64,000 nt of DNA from Epinephelus fuscoguttatus (taxonomy: Eukaryota > Chordata > Actinopteri > Perciformes > Serranidae): positions 40,822,143-40,886,142 of the forward strand of contig NC_064761.1 in NCBI RefSeq assembly GCF_011397635.1, read 5' to 3'. Position numbers and translations under genes: made by a program. Each line of letters begins with the position of its first letter. Within the stretch, counting starts at the first letter, position 1. Below, one piece after another: positions 53,101 to 64,000 of the stretch. The notes beneath the pieces are model-generated. The model made no database searches, had not been told where the DNA came from, and worked only from the letters and a program-made list of their open reading frames with translations.

Positions 53101-53859
53101 TTTTAGGTTTTTATGATTCTGCATTAATGACTGTTACGCCCCATCCTTGCCCTGCCATGTGGGGCAAACAAAGCTCCACCACTGACTCAGAATAACCACA
53201 AAACACGTTTTAAAACAATCAGATCCATGGGATTTGTTGATAAAAATCCTACAAACAAGGCAATAAAATCCCAGGCTGAGAGGCAACAGGACCAGCGGTC
53301 CCCACACCGCAAGCCTCTCTCCTCTGCTGCTAGTACAGCCCTGAAACACCACCTTCCCTTGCCAGGTGCAGTGCACTTCGTTAAGCAATGCAGCACACCT
53401 GGGCAGGTCTGCAGTGGAGGGAAAAGGGACAGCAGCACAGAAACAATACATACCAGCAACATGCTTTCAGGCTCTCAGTTTCCTGGAGCGAGTTGTTATC
53501 CATCCGTTAATGTTTGCATAACTCGTCCTGGTCAGTGTGTAAACAAAGCGACCAAAGCAGTTCAAACATTATTTCACCTCTGAGAGCACCAAGACCAGCT
53601 GTGAGATCTCTGCAGCAGTTTGGTTTATGAGTGCTAATGACAGATTGTCCACGGAGACACATAAAGTATAACTTGATCCTGGAAAGTAATTCAGAGAAAG
53701 ATGTAACACATTAGTGGTCTGTACACATTGTTTGTCTTGTAATGCATCCCATAATCATTTTTTGTTTGTTTTGCTTCCACAGTTACAATCATCGGAGGGA
53801 TTGTTTTTCTGGCGTTCGCCTTCTCTGCCCTGTTCATCAAACCAGACGCTGGATTTTAA
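44999..53859 (+). CDS. tmem165: tmem165: Golgi cation/proton exchanger, whole coding span (6 exons)
   Basis: UPF0016/GDT1 family membrane protein of the Golgi, linked to manganese and calcium/proton exchange needed by glycosyltransferases. Exons 44999-45142, 48998-49223, 49330-49505, 51633-51815, 52076-52181 and 53783-53859 total 912 nt (303 residues plus stop; human 324). Visible: N-terminal hydrophobic leader, the first family motif ELGDKT with [14 protein letters not shown], the loop [16 protein letters not shown], the second motif EWGDRS in [20 protein letters not shown], then [20 protein letters not shown] and the C-terminus [15 protein letters not shown] ending DAGF. The two E-x-G-D-K/R-T/S motifs are the family's catalytic signature. 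The ATG at 44999 is the first in the frame. It sits just downstream of srd5a3, as in other vertebrates. Confidence 0.96.
46764..47203. mobile_element. MITE with TACTCGGAGGTCGGAA inverted ends
   Basis: TGGTGCGTTCGTTTTGTACT at the left is mirrored at the right by AGTACAAAATGAACACAGCA, and the next bases CGGAGGTCGGAA / TTCCGACCTCCG also pair. It is 440 bp and non-coding. Confidence 0.75.
47500..48886 (-). pseudogene. decayed Tc1-like transposase copy
   Basis: Minus-strand fragments in three frames follow Tc1 transposase order. An N-terminal helix-turn-helix region (48648-48298) has [17 protein letters not shown] then [12 protein letters not shown]. The middle (48241-48017) has [15 protein letters not shown]. 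The C-terminus (47904-47686) ends [19 protein letters not shown]. The right end at 48863-48886 reads as a Tc1-type terminus, ACAGTGGGGGGAATAAG, next to a TA. The left end is degraded. Confidence 0.8.
48998..49223 (+). CDS. tmem165: tmem165 exon 2 (first ELGDKT motif)
   Basis: Encodes [12 protein letters not shown] through [19 protein letters not shown] to GLMTCLS. Acceptor TTTGCAG; the donor reads GTTAGT. Confidence 0.95.
49330..49505 (+). CDS. tmem165: tmem165 exon 3
   Basis: Encodes [20 protein letters not shown] through [15 protein letters not shown] to the charged loop ending KKKDEE. Donor GTGAGC, phase 0. Confidence 0.95.
50103..50162. repeat. (GT)30 microsatellite
   Basis: Sixty bases of uninterrupted GT in tmem165 intron 3. 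A locus likely to vary in length. Confidence 0.98.
50543..51390. mobile_element. TTAA-flanked MITE (tmem165 intron 3)
   Basis: TTAAGGCCCTGTGTCCATCG at the left is mirrored by GGTGGACACGGCCTTAA at the right, with AAGC-type motifs just inside. It is 848 bp with no transposase. Confidence 0.75.
51633..51815 (+). CDS. tmem165: tmem165 exon 4 (second EWGDRS motif)
   Basis: Encodes [18 protein letters not shown] through [17 protein letters not shown] to [18 protein letters not shown]. Donor GTTTGT. Confidence 0.95.
52076..52181 (+). CDS. tmem165: tmem165 exon 5
   Basis: Encodes [18 protein letters not shown] to [10 protein letters not shown]. Acceptor TTCCCAG and donor GTGAGA, phase 1. Confidence 0.95.
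52590..53013. mobile_element. TTAA-flanked MITE (tmem165 intron 5)
   Basis: TTAAAGGTGCGGTATGCAAT at the left is mirrored by ATCGCATACTGCACCTTTAA at the right. It is 424 bp; the inner sequence includes CCATCTTGGATTTTGAGG. Confidence 0.82.
53783..53859 (+). CDS. tmem165: tmem165 exon 6 (C-terminus)
   Basis: Encodes [20 protein letters not shown] then DAGF and TAA at 53857-53859. Confidence 0.95.
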
Positions 53860-54718
53860 TTGGACGAAAGACTTTCAGGTTTTCTCTGTACATACGTGTA
53901 AAATTTGGTTAAGTTGCTGTAGAGAGACTGTAGTTTTGACTCTGTATGTGTCCAGCAGACAGTGTGACGGGCTGAACAGAGAATTCCTGTCCTCTCCTAG
54001 CTAGCCTCTGTTCCACTCTGTAACTCAGTGGGTTTTCTCCTGGAGGTTTGAACTCTTACACATTATTTTGTTACCTTTTAAATAATATTTAGTCGATGTT
54101 ATATCTTTATCAAGTACAGATAGTAAGATACATGTTGAACTTAAAAACACAAAGCCCTGGAAACTTGACATTCAAGAGCCTCAGTGAGAGGAAAACATTC
54201 AGCTACAGAGGCTAGCTCGGAGTGGGGGGGCAGGGCAGAAGCGCTCTGTAAGAGCTGGATTCTCATCACAAGGTGTGTGAGAGAAAGAAGACTGGTCTGT
54301 TACTGATTGCTGCCCTCCAACCCTCCGACCCATCTCTAAAAGGCTCTGTGGCCCCGAAACAGAGACTGACATGCAGTACTTCTTCACACTCAGCCTTCAG
54401 TAAGACACTGAGTCCATTTAAATATCTTTCCCTTTTTTTTGTTTTTAAATGTTGAATGTTTTTTGTTTATTTGACATGAGCCTGGCTGCTGTCAGGTGGC
54501 TGCTGACGGATTCTAACTGCGGCCAAGCTGCCAGTTTGCTCTCACTATATAAGAGTTGGCTTGTGATGCTTGGTTGTTTGTTCCATCTTCCTCTCTGGGT
54601 GACATCTTCTGCCACAATGCATTAAAATCAGCGAGAAGAAGCAGCGAGCCTACTATATGTAAGATTTTAATTTCCCAGTGTGAGGAACAACACTGAAAAC
54701 AGACCCAGCAGCACATAA

Positions 54719-55540
54719 TTAAAGGAACAGTACACCTCCACATGATCAGTTGTATATCAGTTACTCAGCCTATGTTATGTTGGATTCATGATGAAAACTT
54801 TTTTCTTGCCTCCAGAGAACGAAGAATCCAAAAACCTTTTTTTGATGAATTAAAGTCTTGTGCAGTATGATCCGAGTCTAATTGATCCAGTGGTATGCTC
54901 AGTACTTCCCAAATAGACAGCCTGTTACGATGGGGAACAGAACAGAAAGTATAACTTATCTGTTCTCTCTTCAAGCCAGACTCCATTGACAAAACCAGTA
55001 ATTTTACCTCGATGAACACAGGAGCTGCTGGTCTGCCACCGCCTCGATCTGTGGTTTGTTTGTGTTGTAGTGTGACTTTGGTGAATCCGAACTAACTCTT
55101 TAAAACACCAAAGTCACACAACAGCACGAACAAACCAACAGTGGTAGACCAGCAGCTGCTGTGTTCATCGAGGTAAAATTACTGGTTTTGTCAATGGAAT
55201 CTGGCTTTACAGTTTCACTCTCTGTTAAGTTTTAAATAGTACGATTTTAGCTACATTACATGTGTTTGGAAAGTGCTGAGCATATGACTGAAGAAATGAG
55301 GCTTGGATCATACTGCACAAGTTGTGTGAGACTTTGTAAACTGATGTTTTGGTATAGTTTTGCTGTTGTTAAACACGGACCCCTATGACTTCAATTCACC
55401 AAGAATGTTCTCAGTTTTTGGATTTCTCCTTCACTATGGAGGCCTGCAAGAAAAACAAAGATTTCTGCACAAATTTAGTGTAACATGGGGTTAGTGACTG
55501 ACAGACAAATGCTTATGTGGTGGGTGAAGTATTCCTTTAA
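54719..55540. mobile_element. TTAA-flanked MITE with internal foldback
   Basis: TTAAAGGAACAGTACACC at the left is mirrored by GGTGAAGTATTCCTTTAA at the right. The interior contains an inverted repeat with arms of about 100 bp (54976-55083 and 55106-55204). Confidence 0.75.
54976..55204. repeat. long inverted repeat (hairpin arms about 100 bp, loop 22 bp)
   Basis: Arm 1 carries CCATTGACAAAACCAGTAAT and GTGTGACTTTGGTG. Arm 2 is its reverse complement with few mismatches and a 9-bp length difference. If transcribed from either strand it would fold into a long hairpin. Confidence 0.9.
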
Positions 55541-56440
55541 AATCACAAACTCAGCAGGTCTACTATATGTAGGATTTTAATTTTCCCAGCGTGAGGAAAA
55601 AACACTAGAAACAGAACCAACAGCACATAACTGGGCGATAGTTTTTGAGATCTGATTTAACTTGGGATTTTCTTCATCAAGATATTTCTTTCACATAGGA
55701 GCAGTATTTTTAAGAGACAAGAGACCTGAACCACTAAAATACCTCTGCATCCAGGTGTCGCCATACCTATGTTGGATTATCTGCATCAGTTTAGTGCCCA
55801 GAGAGCTGCACCACTGCTTAAAATATCTTGTGTGCACCTCCTCTAAAAGACTAATCACATATTGGAGATATTGACTGGGATACATAATAATTCTTGCTTC
55901 CAGTTTCAGGTGCCAATAGTGAACAAAATAAGAATCAGGTTGAAGACAGGCCAGCAGTCACCTCTGCAGATTTTCCCACTCTATGTCAGTGATTAAAGCC
56001 ATTATGTACGAACCTCCTTGCCTCTAGTGTTGTTGCCCTAAATCACAAAATCAATAGTTACATCAGGTACAGAATCAATGAGTCACCACCGTGTAATTTT
56101 CTCCTATTAAAAACATCCAGTATAAGTCACTCCTTTAGCCATACGCAGCTGTTGTAGCCACAGTGACACCTGAACACGGCGATGTAATTCAAGCCTACGT
56201 TTCACCTTTTTATTTAAAGTGGCATGTATTTATTTAGCTTCATTTTCTTTCCTTTTTAAGCACTTGTACTGTAGGAACAGAGCGGGCGGGGGAGGTCACT
56301 ATAAACAAGGAATGGAAATATTTTTTTAAAGTGAACAGGCTAAAAGCTGCGTTGTCAATATTTGACAGGCTGTGCCCAGCTGTGAAATACTTCTGTTTGT
56401 GATACAGGTCGGTTGAAATGCCTATGAATCCAAAATGCTC

Positions 56441-56446
56441 AATAAA
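56441..56446 (+). terminator. tmem165: likely tmem165 polyadenylation signal
   Basis: AATAAA followed within 12 bp by TTTCATGTGTTG, a GU-rich downstream element. It implies a 3' UTR of about 2.6 kb. Confidence 0.5.
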
Positions 56447-58011
56447 AGTGTTTCATGTGTTGACTGATTTCTGAACTTGTCGTTTGTGCTGCGTTGTGTT
56501 GAGCTGAGTGGACACATTGAGCAGATTGACCTGCAGATTGATTTCAAGGACCTCCATCTGAAAACAGTTTTGTTATTTTAATATGACTAAAACCGGAAAT
56601 CGAGTTGCTAACTACAGTTTAGCTCGCATTGCGCTTCCTTCTGTAGTGAATTGAATAGTGAAAATAAACGTTTTCACATTTTTTTCTGGCAGTCCAGCCC
56701 GCAGAGGAAAATGTTGGCATAGTACGTTTCTGCAAAGAGTACGTTATATTTGCATGTTACATATTGCACTACCTTTGGGGATGGTAGACAGCATGTGACC
56801 TGTTCTAAGTGCTATACCGTAGGCAATTGGACTTGAGTTCCTTGAAGATGTCTCATCTCTCACCCAAGAGGCTTCTTCAGTTCTAACAGACTGGTGCAGA
56901 GTTGCAAGCTTTAAACTCTGTGTGGGTGTGATCCCTTACAGAGTCGTTAAGGTCACATGAGTCATTAACACACCTGGCCATCATGTGTGTCGTTAGGGTT
57001 AGATGGGTCCAGGTGTGAATGGGTGTGAAGTCATCTGGGGAGGGATCTCAAGACTGTCATAGGCCACCTCCTCTGTTTAACAATGGTTGTTTGAGCTTTT
57101 TTCACGCCCCTTCAAACCATCTCTTCTCTGGCTGAGACGAGAATATTGCTGTCCTTGAAAGAATGTCCCTTCTCCTCTAGATGTAAGTAGACAGCTGAGT
57201 CTTGACCTGACGTGCTGGCTCCACTGTGCTGTCCTTAGGGTGAACCTCACCAACATGTCACCTAGGCGAGACACCTGCCAAGCTGTAGGCCGCTGCTCAA
57301 AACCCAGGGTTCCCTTGATCATGGAAAACCTGGAAAAGTCATGGAATTTTACAATCACTTTTTCCAAGCCTGGTTAAGTTATTAAATTATTGAAAGTCTT
57401 AGAAGTGATGGGATTTTGTTGTGTGTAATATCTTTTGTGGCTAACCCTCCAAGTAATGTAACGTATCGGCAAATTAATTTCCTTTAGCTGTCGACTTAAT
57501 GAAGCTCTAATATGTGTTGATATGTGACATTTTGTTTACCATCAGGTATTCTGCTGGGGTTAATGCCTCTCTTCCTGTATGCTAACCAGCTGAAATTATG
57601 TTGAATAGAGGTCAAATCCGATATGTTCGAAAAACTCCTTGCAAGTGGGGCGAGTAAAAACAAAAGTCCTTATTATATGTCCTTAAAAGTCATGGAAAAG
57701 TTTGTGCATGACAATCTGTGGAAACCATAAAAGCAGCGCCTCTTTTTTTCAGCAGTGAATGTACCCCAAAAATATGACCTCTTTTCTAACCATAACCAAA
57801 TGGCTGCCTAAATGTAACCACACATTATCCACAGCACAATAAATTTCAACATATCCACTACATATATTGTACAAATGCAAACATATCCATGCCAACATTT
57901 TTTTCTGGTGACCATGATGTGTCTTGGGACCACTGGAACTCTCAAGAATATCTGGGTGTCCCCGGACTCCTGGTTGAGAACCACTGATTTAGGAGAGCAA
58001 GTAAACAAGGT

Positions 58012-58038
58012 AACAACAACAACAACAACAACAACAAC
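58012..58038. repeat. (AAC)9 microsatellite
   Basis: Nine AAC units in tandem. Confidence 0.95.
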
Positions 58039-59025
58039 CGTATTTTCATTACAGTTTTATTTTAAAATTGAAGGGGGGCAAACGATTGATACATTTGCCT
58101 TAAAAGGTTATTTAATGTTTAATTTATGGATGGTTTGGCTCAAGAAATAAAGTGCAAATCAGTGAGGGATAGCTTATTGAGAGGGTGGGCCTATTTCACA
58201 TCATCTCTGAGAATGTGATGTCAGATCTAAATTTATTTCCAGTCAAACAGCTTCAAACTGGAGATTAAAAAAGGCGTTAGACCTCAAACTGACCAGCAGG
58301 TGGCAGTAGTGGATGTGAGGAGAACAATATGAATCCCTGCACCTCAGCATCAGAATATAAACTTAACATTTCAGAGGTAATCGTACTGAAAGTCACTTAT
58401 TTTATTGGGAAAGATATTAAAAAAATTTGGTGCCACATTCAAATAAATCCAGCCTTTAAAAATGAGTGCTGAGTTGTAACTTATAGAAGGTGCTTTAAAC
58501 ATTTAAAAGGCTTCAGTCTGAGCTGATGTGTTGTTGCTCTCAGGCCACACCTGAATCAATGACATCAGATCAGGTGCTTCATTAACCTGAGAGGAGCAGA
58601 ACACCTGCTGTGACATCTCTGCTCCAGGTGTGACCAGGATCAACAGGATTCAGTGTGTTTTTGCCGTCGAGTGTACTGCAGCAGTGAATTTCATGAGCCA
58701 AACAATAACGCCACACAAATATGAACTGAAAACGGAGAGAGAACACTGATAGACATTCAGAGTTTCTAGTGTGTACATCAGAACTACACAACATTTAACA
58801 CAATGCACTGCGTCCTTTCATTTAGGGCTCCCCTCTCTTTGGATAGCAAAACATTTCCCCCCGTGTTTTTAAAACTTGGCAATGACCCACGAATAACTCA
58901 GTGTCCTCTTTTTTTGAAAGCTTGTGTCAATTTCAATCCAGCATGAAGGAAAACAAGCTGACCTGGTAAAAACTCAAAACAACCTTTGCATCACCATCAA
59001 ACATCATGAGTAACCAGCTCTTTCT

Positions 59026-59039
59026 GGGGGGGGGGGGGG
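59026..59039. repeat. G14 homopolymer
   Basis: Fourteen consecutive G on the plus strand; such tracts are prone to length error in sequencing. Confidence 0.95.
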
Positions 59040-59958
59040 ATTCAACAGTCTTTATGTGTATGTCACAGTTCGTTTAGATCCTTCATGTTTAAAAGCAGCG
59101 GCGTTGACTGTGTGTGATGTCATGTATCTCTGCCAGCTCAATGAGGTTTATTCCGGTAATAGAAAAATAATTGAGTTCTCTTATTTACTGCATGTCCTAT
59201 CATACATTGTGCAAAGTCTCTCACAGCCACACGTCTCATGCAAAAATACTCGTGTTAATGATAGTTACATTCTTGTCGTATGTATATTGCACCGCTTACA
59301 TCACACTCCAGGAGGAGCAGGTCCTCTCTACAGGGCTCTAAGTGTTTAACCGAGAACTGGTGTGTGTCTTATTTAAATATTCATGTGTTGCAGCACCACA
59401 ACTGATTTTGTAAGAGGAGAGGAGTGCTGTGTAAGGGACCGGACTATGACGTCTACCTATATGCTCAATTCAGTCTTTCTAGAAGCACAGAAATGGCACA
59501 GTGGAGAAAGCAGGTATTAGGGACTGTATGAAAATTATTAGAGAGGAGGGAGGGTGATGGATTATTTATTTTTGTTAAAGGCAGGGTCCTGGCCCAGATT
59601 TTCTTTTTTACTTCATAATTTTCTTGCAGGATTTTGTATAAAAATAATAAATACATCAAAATATAAAAGTCAAAAACACGCCTTTTGATATAATCGGGCC
59701 TGACCCTTCATGAACCTATACGGTTTCTGTCCAAGCCTGAACAACAGCAGCGCCTTTAGGCCCGAGCCTGATTAAAAACCAGAATTTCTACTGTTAAAAA
59801 AACAAATAAATAAAAATAAAACATTTTTTACAAGTCAATTAAGGCCTATATAGACATTTCTGACATGGGGCACTTTCATAAATAGACACTCTGAGCACCA
59901 GAGTGCACTCCGGCACAAGCTGGACCACTCATGAATTCAAGGCGCTGTTTGATTAGGA

Positions 59959-60533
59959 CAGGGGTCAGTAACCTTTACTACCAGAAGAGCCCTTTTGGTC
60001 CAAAAACAAAAAAAAATATTAAATCTGTCTTATATTTGAGCCTTATAATAAAGATAACACAGCCTTATTAAGTCGAAATTAGCTTAACATTACTAATAGG
60101 TCTAATCATTAATATGTTTGACCATAAATATTTATGAATATTTGGTACAGTGCAGTGAAAACAAATCTGTCTATGCACTATTAAATTCAATATTTTCCTC
60201 CAAGACTTTTCCTTCCTGGATTTTGGAATCCGCAGCTAGCTTCACTAAGGAGTCTCAAGACAAGCCACCGCTCTTGATGTTCAGCAAAATTTAAAGAAAA
60301 GGCGCCGGGCCGTGGGCTCCGCTATGACTCGCATTTTAGTTGACGAAATGTTAAAATGTTTTTTAAATTTGTTGCAGGCCTATAGGTTACACATTTTTCC
60401 AACTGGATAAACTTGATAAATGAAAATTAAAATGTTCAAAATAACGGCGATTCATTTCAATGTAACCTAATGTTGTCAAAGCCACAGGGAGACATCGGAG
60501 AGGGGCTAAAGAGCCACAGGTCGCCTCCCCCTG
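59959..60533. mobile_element. hAT-type MITE with 8-bp target duplication
   Basis: Ends CAGGGGTCAGTAACC and GGTCGCCTCCCCCTG are inverted repeats. Flanks GATTAGGA (59951-59958) and GGTTAGGA (60534-60541) form an 8-bp duplication with one mismatch. It is 575 bp with no transposase frame. Confidence 0.82.
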
Positions 60534-61732
60534 GGTTAGGATCACCACACTCTAAATTAACTCCTATTGTGTGTAGGGCTACGTAAAAAAATATTATCCT
60601 ATTATCATTTTAAGCTTGAATAGAACTGAGATGAGACATTCAGGAGAAGACCTTCTGTTTCATTCGAAGTCAAGGGGGGTCTATACCAAGACTTTTTGAG
60701 GGGATCTTGCTTTTTCAGCCTCCCTCCCCATCACAATAATTTTTGTACAGTCCCTTTGATGTCCTAACTGCAATTTGAGAAATAAATAAGTGAGTGAATG
60801 GATGAATTCAGTGGCCATACTTGCAACACAATACAACACTGACACTGGATACAGCAGGTGCCCGACTATGGTGTCTGACAACAGCTCCACATGGGCCTGT
60901 ATTATAAAATAATCAGATATGAAATCACAACTTCAACCAGCAAAGGCAACATGACAACCACTTAAAAAAACAAAGACCAATTATATAAATATGATGCAAG
61001 CCAAACGCACCCTGAAATGACTGATTACGACTTTAAACAGATGACAGGAGCAACAATCTGCTAACAAAGTGACAGTCCAGCTCACTAAACATTTGACACA
61101 GATGAAGACTTTGGAATTCGACTGAAGCATCATAATGTCAGGGCAGTAATGAGAGTTGAAATATCTTATCAGAACCAATTTTCCACATGTTCAAACACAC
61201 AAACTGAGCCGAGCCTCCGGGCACGCCACAGCAGAAACAGCAGCTGTTACATGTGATAAACTCAAGTTACTGGACTCCTGGTTTCCCCGTTACCAACACT
61301 ATATTCAAACATTACAAGATGCACGTTGTGAGTGTGCGCCGCTTCACCACAGAACTCGGCCAATCAAAGACTGACTGATGTATTTCACCAGACCAGTGGC
61401 CATGTGTTGAGCTCAGCCCGTCACTGCACACAGATGAACAATGGGCTGAGCCGTCAGCCCGACACCATCTGACGGTGAATTCGATCAGATGGCGAGGAGG
61501 CTGCCAGGCGAGCCTGCTAACCCAGAATGTGCAGGAGGTCTGGGATTGTAATGAGTTTGACAACAGTGCCTGTTCTGATTGCTTTTGCAACTTATTAAAA
61601 AATAAAAAGGAGAGGATATTGGACTTGACTCCAAGTGAATAATAATGCTGCTCTGTATCTGCTGGACATGTAAACAGGCAACTCCTCGCAAAACGTTCCC
61701 TGTAAGAACTTAAAAGGTGATAATATTGGGTT

Positions 61733-62999
61733 AGTCTCGCATAGCCAGGTCAGTCTCGTCTGGTTGAACCCATAACACGCTATACCCCTCTCCACCAAAT
61801 TAGTTCTGGTTCTTGAACTGGTTCGCTAAGGATTCTTGGAATCTTGTAGCCTGGTGAAACCATCCTGATCTCGCGAGCTCATATTTGATTTTGCTCCATG
61901 TTTTGCAAATTGGGTCTGGCAACGCCAGGCTAGGTATCTTGGCGCTATCTAGCGAACCAGCCCAGGTTGCCACCAGTTTGGAGCAGAGCCATTGTAATCA
62001 AGAATGCGTCATCAATGGAGGGCACTGCACAATGCACAACAGAAGTAAATGGTACTAGCAAGAACGCAGATCTCATGGAGCAACTGTGAGCTGTTACTTG
62101 ATAGTTATTTGTTTTTGTCCATAAAACCACGGACCAACTATTTATCATAAGAAAACTTAAAGGATTACTATGTGCAAGACTCCTGTAGTCTCGCTCACCA
62201 GACCTTTCTCAAGAAAACAAAGGTCTGGCTGGGCCGACTCTCACTTTAAGATTGGAGAAAAAAACGCCCTGGCTGCTTGTATTTCTTTCAGCCAATCACA
62301 ATCATTCTGGGCGGTGCCACAGCAACGGTGCGCTTGCAAAAATATTGCCGGGGGGAAACAGGTTTTGGTGTAACACACCCACAAAAATATCGCCTACAGG
62401 ACACGAACCATGGCAGAAAAATGGCTACATCCTCGCAAGATCAAACACCGCAAAAGTTAGTAAAGGACGTGTTGAAAACTGCAACACAACCAGAGGTGGT
62501 AGGACGGGACTTCAGCGGGTGGCTCGTTCCGCCCAATGAGAGGCTGAGCTATGCAGCGAACTTCCGCCCACTCAGACTATCCTCTCTGTAGAATATGTTT
62601 GAAGAGAGATAATATGGAATATGACACGCAGTTTGCACTTCAGGTCAAGGTAAATCTGGTCGTAATGCTTTAAACAGTTCAAGATTAGGTGCACAAACCA
62701 GAACAGAGCCCGTTCTGTGTCAGTGGAAAAAGTGGTATGAAGGGAAGAAAACGCTCTGGGTTGTTTGTATTTCTTTAAACCAATCACAATCATCTTCAGC
62801 GACGCTAAACTGAGGATGCAGCAGCACTGCTACTGCAAAATATTACAGAGAGGGAACTAGTTTTGATGAAAAGGGTGAGAACTGGTATTTAAGTGGCTAA
62901 ATCCCAGCAACAGAAAGCTTGTTTAGCATGTACGTTGTTGTTGTTTGACGCTTAGGGCTTAAATGAAGTTTGGCGATAGGTCTGGCTATGCAAGACTAG
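61733..62999. mobile_element. hAT-like element or nested cluster, non-autonomous
   Basis: The left end TAGTCTCGCATAGCCAGG is mirrored by GGTCTGGCTATGCAAGACTA at the right. Inside, 62190-62460 matches 13321-13592 in inverted orientation, and TAGCCTGGTGAAACC at 61849 begins another repeat unit. No intact transposase is seen. Flanking duplications were not convincing. Confidence 0.6.
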
Positions 63000-64000
63000 C
63001 TTCACGTAGCCATGGGGATTTTAAAAACGGTAACACGCAGCAAACATCTGAAATAGGCCAATGACAGACTTTATACCCACGGTTTACAACCTGTGAGTCA
63101 GACCAACGTAGGATTCACAGCTGGTTTCCACTGCTGCCACCATGTGGCCAAAAAAAAGTTCTGGGAGGTTTAAGTGAGGGTGAGTGAACATGCAGAGAAC
63201 TGTGGGAAGTTTAATCAGCTGTAGTTGAATGTGCTTTATCAAAGCATGAAGGAGAACCAGAAGCAAAGTTCCCATAAGACAAACTTCAAACCACCGAACA
63301 CTGGTTTGTAGCTTTAAGAAGAAGGTTGCAGATTCAAGGAGCCTAAATGAGGTCTCTACGGGGTGACTGCCCTTTTTCCTCCAGATAGTGCAAAGAGTTC
63401 AGAGATATGAGGGGACCTCTGTGTCGAGCCACTGCTTTATCAAGAGCTACTTAAGATGGCTTGGGACTCCTGCAGCTCACATAGGACTGACTGGAAGTCC
63501 CCCTGAAAAAACTGAAGGAGGAGGAGGAGCACGTCTGGGCTGCTCTCTGTACCCTGATGACCCAGATAAGTGGCTGAAGACTGGGTGAATGATCAGACTG
63601 CCAATGAGGACATTGTTTGATTAGCCCCACACGAACACAAATCATTTCACTCACGCTCAGTCTGAGAATATTAGCCACAAGTTTGTATGCCTGATTTTAG
63701 ACTTTTAAGAGATAATAAATATCTATAGGTTGAATGAAGCCACTTCAGGAACCACACAGTCAGTATGGATGCCTCTGACATGAAGGAATCTCAGCAGAAG
63801 TGCTAAAAATGAAGAATATGAAGGATTATGTTGGCAAATCTTATTGTTGCATAAGTTTAGCTTGATTGTGGTCATCTTAAGTTCATTCACAATATTTGAC
63901 TCAAGTTCAATTTAGTCTTTAGTGTGCAGACTTACAGTAAAGCACATTTTAAAAAGCTTAAAAATACTTTAAAACATTTCTCTATCATTTTGACAATTTT
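63000..64000. other. intergenic, nothing recognised
   Basis: No coding exon, RNA gene or clear repeat ends were identified in this last kilobase. Confidence 0.5.

Larger units (their letters stand above)
54651..55632. repeat. 70-75-bp direct repeats flanking the TTAA element
   Basis: 54651-54720 and 55560-55632 both read CTACTATATGTA-GATTTTAA, then TTTCCCAG-GTGAGGAA and CAGCACATAA, about 85% identical. The left copy runs straight into the element; the right copy lies 20 bp outside it. Confidence 0.8.
53860..56460 (+). other. tmem165: probable tmem165 3' UTR
   Basis: From the stop to the AATAAA at 56441. It contains the TTAA element at 54719-55540 with its long foldback. Extent is inferred from the polyadenylation signal; earlier cleavage is possible. 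Confidence 0.5.
56500..59950. other. intergenic downstream of tmem165
   Basis: No coding exon was recognised. The part 57300-57700 resembles a common fish repeat (GGAAAACCTGGAAAAGTCAT). An (AAC)n run and a G14 tract are present. Confidence 0.5.

Noticed and set aside
56500-64000. Possible clock 3' exons on the minus strand
   Set aside because: No Gln-rich coding segment or PAS/bHLH sequence is visible. The region is repeats and AT-rich DNA, so clock, if present, lies further on.

Overview
This window is vertebrate nuclear DNA, almost certainly from a ray-finned (teleost) fish and probably a percomorph. The reasons are long spliced genes with GT-AG introns, dense non-autonomous DNA transposons flanked by TTAA or 8-bp duplications, decayed Tc1 copies, L2/CR1-like LINE tails, and a gene order (kdr, then srd5a3 and tmem165 facing away from it) that matches the vertebrate KDR-SRD5A3-TMEM165-CLOCK block. 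The species cannot be fixed from the sequence alone.

Layout. (1) 337-29616, minus strand: a full-length VEGF receptor 2 gene (kdr). I resolved 30 coding exons, and their phases all agree, giving 1345 codons including the stop once one transposon in exon 13 is discounted. The protein has a signal peptide, seven Ig-like domains, a transmembrane segment, a split tyrosine kinase and a tail with conserved phosphotyrosine sites. Its introns carry LINE, Tc1 and MITE copies, a 1.2-kb minisatellite and a patchwork duplication. (2) 29617-39928: the upstream flank of kdr and about 10 kb of mostly repeat-derived intergenic DNA. (3) 39929-42844, plus strand: srd5a3 (polyprenol reductase), 5 exons. (4) 42845-44998: intergenic, with a LINE remnant and a promoter region. 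(5) 44999-53859, plus strand: tmem165 (Golgi cation/proton exchanger), 6 exons, with a probable 2.6-kb 3' UTR ending near 56446. (6) 56450-64000: intergenic repeats. No coding exon of clock, the expected next gene, is visible.

The genes do not form an operon. srd5a3 (dolichol synthesis for N-glycosylation) and tmem165 (Golgi manganese/pH balance for glycosylation) are both glycosylation genes lying head to tail. kdr is an endothelial receptor.

The most striking observation is a 504-bp hAT-type MITE with an 8-bp target duplication inside kdr coding exon 13. Read through, it adds 52 residues, including a hydrophobic stretch, then a stop overlapping an AATAAA. Plausible splice sites would instead remove it in frame. 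No novel multi-gene system was found.
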